Assembly (NCBI GenBank): GCA_000711775.1
Contig: ARYC01000057.1
Coordinates: 62,001 to 126,000 of the forward strand
DNA length: 64,000 nucleotides
Reading direction: 5' to 3'
DNA from: Oxytricha trifallax
Lineage: Eukaryota > Ciliophora > Spirotrichea > Sporadotrichida > Oxytrichidae
In this document: positions 24,905 through 36,300 of the stretch, piece by piece
Numbering within the stretch: position 1 is the first letter of the stretch
Layout: every line of letters starts with the position of its first letter
The notes under the pieces: generated by a model
Seen by the model: the letters and a program-made list of their open reading frames with translations, nothing else
What the model was told of the DNA's origin: nothing
Database searches by the model: none
Made by a program: the position numbers and the translations under genes

Positions 24905-25119
24905 TTGAAGGTTGTTTAATTATTTTTGTAGAAAAAGATTTTAATGGTAAATGAAAATTTAAATGGTTAAATTTATTTGAACGGCTGTAAATTTAGAATG
25001 TATTTTAAATAATAAATTCTCTTAAAAATACTTTTAGTCCTTATATCTTGATTTACTATAAAGTAGTATCTAACTAACTTTCTTACTTACATAAAGACTT
25101 GTCTGATTCTTATAATACC

Positions 25120-26732
25120 ATGCAAACGCAGTCAAATAATCTGTAATCTGAATCAAATGACATTTTAGTAACCTCTCAAAACTATCCCTTACCAACTAAA
25201 TCCTCAGCAGACCTCCTCTCTTCGTATTTCTCAAAAGATAAAAATTAAGGTTGTATTTTATAGCAATACGCTTATCAAATGACTTCTCCATACTTAGAAA
25301 TTGAAGATGAGATCTTTTAAATGAATTAGAACAAAGACGAAAAAGTTAAGGTTAATCCATTTACTGCAAGAAAGTAGCTGTCTAAGAATTTTTCAGTATC
25401 GTCTATCAGATATAATAAACAAAGCAATTACCAGACTATTTCATCTTTTTCTCCATTTTAAAGCTAAAACGATAATCAATCTCTTAGCAAGAACAGTTTA
25501 AGCTAAAGCTAGAGTTAGTTCAACATTTTGTAACCTTATGAAATATTCAAAGATAACAACTTAGCTAAAGTGGAAGTGTTAACTAGACCAAGCGATTTCA
25601 GCGAGAAATAAAAAATTCATATAAGAAACGGCTCTGATTATCCAATAGTGAGCGCCTAACTCAATAAGTTTAGTAAGGGTCTAGAATCTTAATAATTTCC
25701 TCATAAGAGACAGCAATCTTCATAGATTTCTCATATTTAAAGTAGCAGAGCGTCTTCAAGAAATTTTATTGATAAATAAACTAAAACTACACAGGTTTTA
25801 GACTACAAAACTGTTTACAATAATTTCATTTCATAGTCTGGGAATGATAAGAATTCATTTAAAGAAATTGAAAATAAGAAAATTCATCGAAAAAGCTTAA
25901 CAAGAGTACTATCCTAGCAATTTATGAATTCTTTAACGAATGACACTTAATCTGTAAAGCGTAAAGAGTTGTAATATCAAGAATCTTTTGATCGTCATTT
26001 CCCTGAGATGGCCAAGATAGAGCAGCAATATTTATAAAATATCGATGGGCTTTGCCATTAAGTAAATTCATTTAATGAATATGAGACATAATAATAAAAT
26101 TAAAACACTGGTTTAATTGATAATCTGAGCATTTATGACTTAAAAGACAGTGTGAATCAGAAACTCTATCTTATTAACGCTAAATGGTTCATTAATTGGC
26201 TGTAAAGTATACAAAACAATATAGAATAAAATTCTATAGGTCATATATCTAATTTGTAAGTTGTATCCATTTTTTAACTGATTATTTTAGAGATTTTCTT
26301 GATGTTAATACTTTGAATTTGAAGCCTAAGATTCTTCCTAATCTAGACTATTTTATAATAAATTTTGAAACTTGGAGCAATTTACTAACTCATTTCAAGA
26401 CAGACTTTGAGATATAGCTTTATAACTACTAAATAAGTAAGCTCGTTCTCATTTTTAAGTAAAATTTTCATCTAGATGTGATTGACTTGAGAGAGAATGA
26501 AAACTGTTAGCAAAGACACTCTTCAATATTAGAGGTCCCAAATGAGCTTTCATATTAATAGTGCGAACCCATTATGAACATTATCGCATAATTATCTAAA
26601 AGATAGTCAAGTATTGGAAGTGGCACTTCTTCTGGCAGGACTAGTACGAATTAATTGTCAAAAAAGAGACACCTTAATTTATTAATAAAAACAATAAAAA
26701 CATATGTTAATGATGAAATATCTTTATTTTGA
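25120..26732 (+). CDS. DUSP-domain protein without a protease domain
   Basis: 525 codons from ATG 25120 to TGA 26730, with a 35-nt intron at 26256-26290; spliced length is a multiple of three. The N-terminal 340 residues are Ser/Asn/Gln-rich. The C-terminal part shows a DUSP domain, a module usually N-terminal in ubiquitin-specific proteases: KLYLINAKWFINWLQ, IGHISNLDFL (the usual P-G-x-I-x-N core), and ILPNLDYFIINFETWSNLL (usual D-Y-x-x-V, W-x-x-L). No Cys/His boxes of a ubiquitin protease follow, so it is either a stand-alone adaptor or a split gene. Domain call moderate. Confidence 0.7.
26256..26290 (+). other. Intron, 35 nt
   Basis: GTAAGTT..TTTTAG inside the DUSP domain; its removal links NL to DFLDV in frame. 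Confidence 0.85.
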
Positions 26733-27009
26733 TATTAACCTATCTAGTGAAATTTCGTACTATCCATAATACGATATTATAGATAACTCTGAATAAAAGC
26801 CATAAGAAAAATTAACAAGTAAAAATAAGGAAGAGAGTTTAAAGCGAGATATTAGATTTAAGAAAACTATGCAAATCATATGAGAAGTAATTAGAAAGTT
26901 TTTCTTTTATATTTTTAATTTAATAACTTGTCAATTCTTTCAAAATTGACTGATCATTAATCTTTTCTTATGAATAATTTATTAATGCAATAAATTATTA
27001 ATTAAAGAA

Positions 27010-28075
27010 TCACAAATCAGAGTGAATAATATCAATGACTTTATAATATGCGAGATATATCTGATATATCATGTATATAAACAGTATTATGAATATAATT
27101 ATGTCTCTTCTGCTGATTTCTAATTCTTTCAAATTTTGATATCTTTCACTCTATACAATTGATTGACTTATTAACTACCCAATTCGTTTTATCCCCTCAA
27201 ACTTATTATTAACCTGATTTTAATGTTTGTTAATTAGTATATTATTTTACTAGCCAGGTTTCACTCTTAGATTAATATCCTCATCGAAATTAAGTTCATG
27301 TAAATCATCACAAATTATTTATTTTATCGATTGCTACTTGATTCAATTGATTACTTTAATCTACTGAGATATTTTACAATTTAAAGTTTGAATTAGGTTG
27401 GGAGGTTGTATGAGAGAGCTACATTAAATCTTAATGGTTTATGGAATTAACAGCTAATTTATAATTCAATATTTCAGACTCATATTATTCATAGTTAAGA
27501 AATTAGTGGTTTTAAGGATTAGCTAATTTATCGGTACTTATCAATGAAGATATAGATCTTACAAAAAATCTAAAACCATTATGAAATGATTAACTGAATA
27601 AGTTTATGATATATAAATAAAATAAAATCTGTCATGAGCTCTCTATCACCTATGCAAACTGCTTCCAGATCTTTGCTTTATAAGTTACATATCATTATAT
27701 TGAGGAGAATTTGAGAAAGTTTCTGGCGACGTAGCACTTAACAATTCTTGATCTTATAATCCAATATTTTCTGCAATTTATTAATCAATGATTATTTTTC
27801 TCAATTTTTAAGGTGGGTACCTATCATACAATATCATAGCCTCTTCAATTTAGTCATCTAAATCTAGAGAATTTACAATTCTATCTATTTATTGAAATTA
27901 TATAAATACTGCTTCTTAAAATGTACTACTTTCATCTAGACTTTGGAGTAATTTATCTGATTACTGAATTATCAATTATGTTATTAAGTAGACCACGAAA
28001 TCTTCATAACACAGACAGACATCGAATATTCTTTGAACTTTATTGAAATCTGTTATATCATGGGAAAACCTAGAT
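27010..28075 (-). CDS. Hypothetical membrane-anchored protein, multi-segment, 5' end unclear
   Basis: Minus-strand segments: about 28075-27646 reads FSHDITDFNKVQRIFDV, LDDQIEEAMILYDRYPP and LQDQELLSATSPETF, strongly helical; about 27320-27010 reads DLHELNFDEDINLRVKP, a helical stretch and a C-terminal hydrophobic span (IIIFIILFIYMIYQIYLAYY), ending at TGA 27010-27012. The two segments differ in frame and are separated by AT-rich DNA. A tail-anchored protein with a helical-bundle domain is likely; the helical part recalls a GAT-type bundle but that is only a resemblance. Confidence 0.5.
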
Positions 28076-28310
28076 AATTATTTAATTGAGAAAAAATCTA
28101 TTTTATGACATTTGATAATTTGAATTAAAGTAAACATAAACATTTCATTTAAAATCATTTTAAAATTAACTATCAAATACTTAATACAATATTCAATCTT
28201 TAATTATTGTTATAAATCTCAATTTTTAATTTTCAAGAAAATTAATAAACAATTTATTGAGTCAAATAGCTTTCATAATTTATAAAGCTATGGCAATCTC
28301 ATATCCATTT

Positions 28311-29113
28311 TTTTGGAGGGGTCTAGTCGGTGCAAAAATTTTTTCAAAATCCTAAGTCGGTGCAAAATTTTTTTTCTCAAAAACATCAAAATCCCTAAGT
28401 CGGTGCATGATCAATTTTTGACATTATTGATATATATTATCATCCTACCCCACATTAAAAGTATCATTATTAACTAAAATTTATGTCTAAGCTTTAGAAT
28501 CGAACTCCTTCATTAAATTTCGATCATAGGACACTTATAATATTATTACAAAAATATTTTTTCTCTGTGGCAGATATTTGTTTAAGTAAAATAATAATAT
28601 ATTATTTCATATTTTAATATCTAATTAGTCAGTAACAACAAAAATGGGGATTAAAAACATCATAATTATTCGTTAAATTTAATGTTGTCTGGAATTAATA
28701 TAAAAACCATCGACTCAATTAATCGTTTTTTAAATACACTAATCAATGTGTACGAATTTTTTAATTCCAGACAACATTAAATTTAACGAATAATTATGAT
28801 GTTTTTAATCCCCATTTTTGTTGTACTGACTAATTATATATTAAAATATGAAATAATATATTATTATTTTACTTAAACGAATATCTGTCACAGAGCAAAA
28901 ATATTTTTGTAATAATATTATAAGAGTCCTATGATCAAAATTTCATGAGGGAGTTCGATTTAGAAGCTGAGACATAAATTTTAGATAATAATGATACTTT
29001 TTAGGTGGGGTAGAATGATAATATATAAAAAATGGCGAAAATTGATCATGCACCGACTTAGGGATTTTGATGTTTTTAAGAAAAAAAATTTTGCACCGAC
29101 TAGACCCCCCCCA
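28311..29113. repeat. Foldback element, about 370-400-bp inverted arms
   Basis: Two arms, about 28311-28695 and 28760-29113, are near-perfect reverse complements around a spacer of about 65 bp. The outer ends carry the motif CTAAGTCGGTGCA: three copies on the left (28323, 28354, 28397 areas), two on the right, so one unit was gained or lost. Next to the right tip is a run of eight C (29105-29112) and opposite it a GGAGGGG. No protein-coding frame is seen. It fits a non-autonomous foldback DNA transposon; no target duplication could be defined. Confidence 0.8.
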
Positions 29114-29853
29114 TTTTTTTAGCTATAATATCTCATATTTATATATAAAATTGAAAATATTGAGATTACTTTTCTTAATTTAATTTCAACCCACTAAAAT
29201 ATGTTTCCTAATAAAACTTTTGTTTCAAAAATTTAGATTATAAAAACCAAAATCATTTTAATTTTTTAATTTAATTCCTTCCTATTTGTAAATGTAAAGT
29301 TTTATAAACCAAGTTAAAAGCCATGAAAGTGAAAAATTAAGACCACCAGGTAAGTCTTAAATCAGTGTGAAAATGTTTTAGTTTGAAATGGGATCAACGT
29401 ATTTATTTTATTACAGTAAGTAATTTATCATGTCATATGCTGGCAGGACTCCTTCATTAAAGGATTTTTTCATGAATAAACTTATGAATTTCTCTGAAAC
29501 TTATCTAAGACAATTCAATTAAATTTATATATAAAGAAGATTTTAAAACATAAGATTATCAAATTGAATGATATGTCAAATCAAGTTTCTAAGTAGATAT
29601 TGTTGAAGTTATATTGCAAAAAGTCATAATGAAAACTGACGCGAAATCATTAAAACCTTGATAGTAATAATGATCTCTCATATCTGTTAATGTGCTATTT
29701 ATATAATAGTTTAAAAGCATTCTACTAGTTTCTCTAAAATCATATGTCAACACTGAAAAATCTTACTTTTGTTTTCTAAATTATGTAAGTACATCTAAGA
29801 ATCAATAAATCTATAATCAAATTTAAATTCTAAATAGATTTTGACAAAAATTA
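29114..29853. other. AT-rich spacer upstream of ARL2
   Basis: Nothing recognised; likely intergenic or eliminated DNA. Confidence 0.4.
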
Positions 29854-30408
29854 ATGGGACTCTTGAAAATCATTAAAAAGACCAAGGCAAAGGAAAAAGA
29901 AGTGAGACTTCTCATTCTTGGATTAGATAATGCTGGAAAGACTACAATCTTGAAAAAGTTCTTGGGAGAAGACACCTCAGAGATTGCACCAACCCTAGGT
30001 TTTCAAATCAAGACAATTGAGCACAACAATTTCAAGTTGAACATTTGGGATGTTGGCGGTCAGACTACCATCAGGTCTTACTGGAGAAACTACTTCGAAC
30101 AAACCGATGGCTTGATCTGGGTTGTAGATAGTGGCGATAAATTGAGACTAGAGGACTGTAAAGCGGAGCTGTAGAAACTTTTGTTACAAGAAAAACTAGC
30201 TGGAGCTACTCTTCTCGTGTTTTGTAACAAGCAAGATATTGCAGGAGCTTTGAATCCTAAAGAAATCAGAGACTTCTTGGAAGTTGATAAAATTGAAAGC
30301 AGACATTGGAGTATCTTTCCTTGCAGTGCTATGACTGGAGACGGTCTGCTTGAGGGAATTGATTGGGTTGTAAATGATATTAAATCCAGAATATTCATGA
30401 TGGAATGA
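29854..30408 (+). CDS. ARL2: ADP-ribosylation factor-like protein 2 (ARL2)
   Basis: 184 codons from ATG to TGA 30406-30408 in one MDS with no intron. GTPase motifs: P-loop GLDNAGKTT, switch I Thr in APTLGF, WDVGGQ (G3), NKQD (G4), CSAMTG (G5). MGLLKIIKK at the start, [19 protein letters not shown] and the C-terminal [13 protein letters not shown] are specific for ARL2. One TAG codon (30172-30174) is read as Gln, which shows the genetic code. ARL2 regulates tubulin folding cofactors and ciliary lipid-protein traffic. Length equals that of the family. Firm. Confidence 0.97.
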
Positions 30409-30590
30409 GTTAATGAATTTTAACAAGTAATTATTAAATTTGAATTGAAAACATCCTCTTGGTTTGATTAGTGTCACTTTGAAAAATTTTAACTAAATTA
30501 TCAAAGAATATCATATTAAATTATTAGACTGACGATATTATATCAGATTCTTCGTGCACTATATCAATAAATATAAATTTATTTGCTTTA

Positions 30591-33183
30591 ATGGAAGATC
30601 TGGGTAAGTATTATCTTTTCAAGTTTTTATTTTTTTTTCAGAGGTAAATCAATAGGCTCAAGAATTCAATAGTATGGAATTTGATACAGCCTTCGGATCT
30701 TAACCTTAAAGGTCTAATTCCTTGTTTGGAAGTTTCAATTTCTAGCATCTCTAGAGTAATGTGAGATCTAACTCAATTCAGAATAAAAATCTTGTAATAA
30801 GTCCATTTTTTATATAAATGTCCTTATAGCTACATTAATTCGAACAATAACAAGATCTTACTAATACTTCTTATGGAAGCAGCGTAAATACCTCTTTCGC
30901 AGATTAACAAGAAGCAAGAATGATATTCAATCATATTTCTTAACTAGACTTTAACAAATTGAAGCAAACTTTAGATTAATTAGAACATAGGAAAAGCTTA
31001 GAAATTGTTAATCTTTTTGATGAAAATGGTTAAACAGTCTTGCATGCAGCTTCTTACTACAACTCTTTCAAGATCTTTGAATATCTAATTTCATTCTTCA
31101 GAGTGAGGCTAGCTCTATATTTAAAGCAAAAGCTATTTGAGAAGTATAATCTCCCATCATAGCATGTTTTAGATGAAGACACAGCAGAATAAATTAAGAA
31201 TAAAGTTCGCAATGCAATTAAAGAATGGATCAATATCCCTTCTAGATCTGACGAGGGAGTTTACCCCATTCACTTTGCAGCATTTCATGGTAATCCAAGA
31301 ATGATAAAACTCATGGTAAAGATAGGTGCAGATATTACTGTAAGAAGTAAATTAGGCATTAACCTCATTCATGTGTCTGCTTAAGGAGATCAAGCTTACT
31401 CTCTAGTATATTTCAAAAACAGAGGACTCTCCATTCACTAAAAGGATTGCGATTCATCAACAGCTTTACACTGGGCTTGCTTCGGTGGATCTGATACCGC
31501 TCTCTATTATTTGCTTGCTTGGAATATTGATATAAATGCTTAAGAAGCTAATGGAAATACTTGTTTACACTAAGCCATAAAAAGAGCTTCACATTTTCCA
31601 AGCACAAGATCCATCAAAGAACTATTAATTAAAGGAGCAGATCCAAATATTAAGAATTTCTATAATCAGAGGCCTATTGATTTAGTTTAAGATATCTAAA
31701 ACTTACAGCTCAGAGAGGAGCTCTATAATATTCTAGTAAGTTTCTAATTTATAATCATTTTTAGAGCAGGGAGACTAAAAGATTCTAGTTGTGTTAATTC
31801 AAGCAACCTCTTAGAAAAATTGAAAAATCAAAGTACCACATGCTCGCATTTTTATTTTTGATAATTTCTACCTTTTTTTTAATGTTAGTTAACATTTTTC
31901 CTTGTAAGTCTATTGTTGAAATATTTATAAATTTAATTCTATAGACATAAAATACTAAGAGTGGATAGTCTTGATATTTATTGTGTTTGTGACTACCTTG
32001 ATATTTTTTACTTTATCAGCTTTATATCAACCTGGATTTCTGGAAAAGCCTGATAAACAATCATGTAATATGATTGCAATTATATAAATTAAAGAGAACT
32101 AATATTTTCATTGTTTCTTATAAATGCTAGTATTTCGAAATTTTTGTATAATTATTTTATCACATTTTAATAAAAATGTTTCTAAATCATTTGAGAAATT
32201 ATTGGAAGTCTATGATCCAAATATTCTTTGTCCAACTTGTGAAGTAATGTGCAGAAAAGATTCAAGACATTGCTTCATTTGCAATAAATGCGTGAATCAT
32301 TTTGATCATCATTGTGTTTGGATAAACAACTGTATTGGAGAAAAGTAAGATATAAAGATAATTTTTAGTTTTCAATAAATAGCAATCACACAGTCTTCTA
32401 TTTATTCATTTTGAGTCTTGACTTGTACCTTATCATAAATATTATTATGACTTTCCTATGTAAGTACTATCTTCTTTATGTTTAAACTTCCTTTTAGTCA
32501 TGAACATTTCTTTTACACCAGAATTCTTCTCTAAAGTAAAGCAAAACTCTTTGCTATCCGATTTAATCACAAGGTCTCCACAAACCGCCTAAGTTTACTA
32601 CTACACCACAATGATTTTAGTTCTTACTTTAAGTTCAATTTTCATTGCTCCTCTCACTTTAATGGTAGTTGTACAGACTCAAAACCTGATTTATAATTCG
32701 ACGACAAACAAGAGGTTTAGCAAACTATAGAGTAGATCTCACGAAGCTCTTATTGGAGAGAATGAAAAGCAGATGAGATAAATCTATGAAGACCACGATA
32801 ATGAGGAATATTTTACTGACGTAAATTTGGGGACTGGAAATAATTGGGAAGAAAAAGAAGGGTAACCTGAAAATTAAAACCTTTAAAATGTTAGAAGTTC
32901 AATAATGGAGTCAAATGTGCAAACCAAATTCAGCTCAAATGTTTAATAATCATCTCATGCTTAAAGAAATTGCCTTAATACTTGTTGTAAAAACAATTAA
33001 AACTTCTAGACTAACACTACTTAAGAATTTACTTATTATGGCAATGCCTAATACAATCATGAATCTCGTTCATCTTCATCCAAGTCAGCTCAGCTTAATA
33101 AAATTCTTTATGAGACATCTTACAAAAATATTGGTAATCAAATGAAGAAGCAATCTGAGGTAGAATAGAGAAAATAAAATTGA
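30591..33183 (+). CDS. Ankyrin-repeat DHHC palmitoyltransferase
   Basis: S-acyltransferase of the HIP14/Akr1 type. From ATG 30591: low-complexity start, about five ankyrin repeats ([40 protein letters not shown]), two hydrophobic spans, then the zinc-binding cysteine domain with [12 protein letters not shown] and the active site [13 protein letters not shown], two more membrane spans and an acidic tail ending at TGA 33181. Six introns of 29-41 nt (30604-30641, 30794-30829, 31736-31764, 31904-31944, 32345-32382, 32460-32497). A 126-nt candidate IES lies before the DHHC domain. With or without it the frame holds (748 or 790 codons). Confident family call. Confidence 0.9.
32059..32190 (+). other. 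Candidate IES, 126 nt, pointer AATCAT
   Basis: AATCAT at 32059-32064 and 32185-32190 in the same phase. Excision gives [17 protein letters not shown]. The insert has no TGA in frame and is a multiple of three, so retention cannot be excluded; its AT-richness and lack of match to the family favour an IES. Confidence 0.6.
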
Positions 33184-33364
33184 GACTTTGGAATTGAAAT
33201 AAAGCAAAATTAATTTATTTCATCAAACAATTTATTATCTTCTTTTTTAATACTCACAAATTTACTCTAAGAAAATTAATAAAGTAGCATATTGAGTAAA
33301 GTTATTATTTAAAATTTGCTTTAGTTTTATTAAACTTTTTAGTAAAAATTATTCATAAATAAAA

Positions 33365-36300
33365 ATGCAGGATGACGTATTTGATTCAATTGAACTCTAA
33401 GATAAGACCTAATATCTAAATTAAACTTTTTATTAGATTAAAATCAATTTATTTAAAAAAAGTTTTTTAATACTTTTAAACTATCTTTTATGCTTGTTAT
33501 CTCAAAAACCAGTATAATTTAAGCAAATTCATTTGTTTGTCTATAGATAAACTTACAAAAGTTAAAAGAAGCAGCTGTAATCAAAACCCCAAAACCCCTT
33601 AGTGAGGTTTATAAGTGCTTTGATTTGTAGGGTATAGTTGGGGTCTTATTGGGGTTAGTAGAGAAAACGCAGGTTTTATGTGAATTTAATGAATATTTAA
33701 TGAGTATTAGAGTACTTAATTCAAACAAATTTAATCTGCTTGTCTTTATTGTATCTCTTGAACTTTGCTCTCTATAGTGGCTCAAGTATGTCATCTAAGG
33801 ATTATCTAGGATATGAAGGAGCTCTCACAATTATCATCTCTACTATGCTTTTTATTTCTTCGCAGACATCTTCTTACTTTATATGCTTCTAAGCTAAGCT
33901 AATTGATTGTTTTTCATGCTTTGTACCAAAGTAAGACATACATTCCATGTCACTTTCTAATATTATTGCTGCTACTGCCCAAACATCCCATTAAACAGAA
34001 CCATTAGTCCACTTCTCTCTTATTGGGAAGTAACCTGGAGTACCAAGTACCTGTGCTAAAGTGACAATCTCCTATCTTAAAGCTCTATTGAAATCGATAA
34101 CCACTACTTCTAAAGGGCAGAGATTTAGCATAACGTTTTCAGGCTTCAAATCTCTATGAACATATCCAAGTTCATGCAACTCCTTAACACCCTGAATCAT
34201 ATCTGAGAGTATATCGTTTAAATCATCAGGGTATCTATTGTGATATAGGTAGTCTCTCAGAGTCATCTCAAATTTCTTTAGCCTTAATGCGATGAAACCA
34301 TAACTTAAAATAACACCATTTAGCTTAAGCAAATTCTTGCAGTCTTTTCTTTAGGCCTCTCTAAGTACCATGTATTCATTAGCAAACTCGTTCTAATACT
34401 GTTGGTTCTTAATAATATAACTGAATGGATTCACCTTGTATGCATACTCATCAACTACTATGAGCTTTGCTTTTGCAGGCACGTTTATATTCAAGTAGTT
34501 TTCAATACAAATGCTGAGAACAACAGCATTTAATGCAGGTATATTCATAGCCTTCGCTTAAAAGCATGCTAAAATTGTATTACCAGCTGGCTGGTTCATC
34601 GATTCATATCGCTTCTGTCTCTTGAGTCTCTCTTGCTGCTCTCTTTATGACTCAAGAGTATTAGATTTTCTTTTAGCTGGCACTAGTTTTTTAGTCTCTT
34701 AATCTTCAATCAAAACTCACTGAGGTGATTCTTTTGCATATCCCTTTTAACTTTAGCTGAGTGAGTATATGATTTCATGCATGTCGTACACTAATACCTA
34801 CCATCAACCTTTTCATGCTAGAAATAGATCTTGGCTTTGCCAGAGTGTACCTCTTTAAGGTGTCTCTTCAAGCTTTGTTCAGTTGAGAAATGATTCTAGC
34901 AGTCTTCACATTAATATGTTTTTATCTTTTCGATTGGTTGCTGTACTTTTAGCTCCTCAACATAATCAATTTAAATTAAAACCCCTATCTCTGCACTCTC
35001 CCTCTGGTTTAATACTTCTATGATAAAAAACTCTGCTTCAAATTCAAGAGCTCTTAGCTCTACCTCCCTCTCACACAAATGATTTCAGGCTTTTTAGTGG
35101 AGCCAAAGTTGAGCATTGATTGACCTGCTCCTAAAAGTGCCGCTCTACGATTTAAGTTGACCGCCATGTTTAAATTCAAATTTAAATTTCTATTATAAAG
35201 CTCTTAAAACCTCTATAGCTATATCTGGACTATACAGGAGTTGCAACAGCATTAATGATGGTTTGATCTAAGCTCTAAGACTTCATATTTATACTCAGTT
35301 TATAAGTATAATTTTCGTAATTTTACTCTTAATAATTTTGATTCTGGTACCAACTCAGATAAAGTTCAGGTTGGTACTGGTACCAATTAAGTTTTAAACC
35401 AGATTGGAACTTTTCCATAAAAACCTCACTGGATTAAAACAAGGTACTAATTAAGTTTTGGTACTATTAAATTGGTACCAATTAAACTTAAACGAATTTA
35501 GTACCGGTACTAATTAAATTTAAACAAATTTAGTACTAATTTAATGGAACTAAATTGATAAAAATGGAGCTCCATCTCTGAAGTTTGTTACAGCTTCTGC
35601 GAACTTTCTCCACGTATCTTTACAGGGTTGACCTCCTATAAGATGCCCATATTTAATAGTAAGTTTTTAAACAATAGTATCCAGAAGTCTATAAATTATA
35701 ATTTGAAATTCATTAATAGGAAGAGGAACAAAGATGGAATCACTCAATGATCAAATGAAAAGAGTCGAGGCTCAAGAAATGATCTCAAGATTCAGAAGTA
35801 AGGAAGATCTCTATCGATATTTAACTTTACATGGTAAGATAACTTGACGACTATTGACATCTTAAACAGTTGGATTATTCCTTCCGACGATGGAAGGTAC
35901 CAAAATCTCATTTCTAAGAGCGATACTCTGTGATGAGAAGAAAGCCTTCAAAAACAATGAAATTAAGTTGATAGAAATACCAAACTACCCAGAGATTTCA
36001 GTCACTAATCTCTACGAGGATGCGATGAAAGATGAAGAGCTGGTAGTTTACCTTCCTAACAAGAAACAACTCTCTAATAAACTACCAGAGAGGAACTTTT
36101 TCTTTGGTGTTCTTGGTACAATAAAAGAGGAGTATTCAGAGAAATAATTGAAGAAGCACATAAGAAACGACATTCTATCTCTCCTGAAGACTAGAAAAAG
36201 AAAGGCATTCTAATAAGCTCAGCTTGGCTAGAGGAACTTAAGAAGCATCCTTATCTTTCAAGTAAGCTTGACATATAACTTTGTAGGAAAATCTGGCACT

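Noticed and set aside
30090..30477. Minus-strand frames over ARL2
   Set aside because: Shadows of the ARL2 gene, which has a full set of GTPase motifs on the plus strand.
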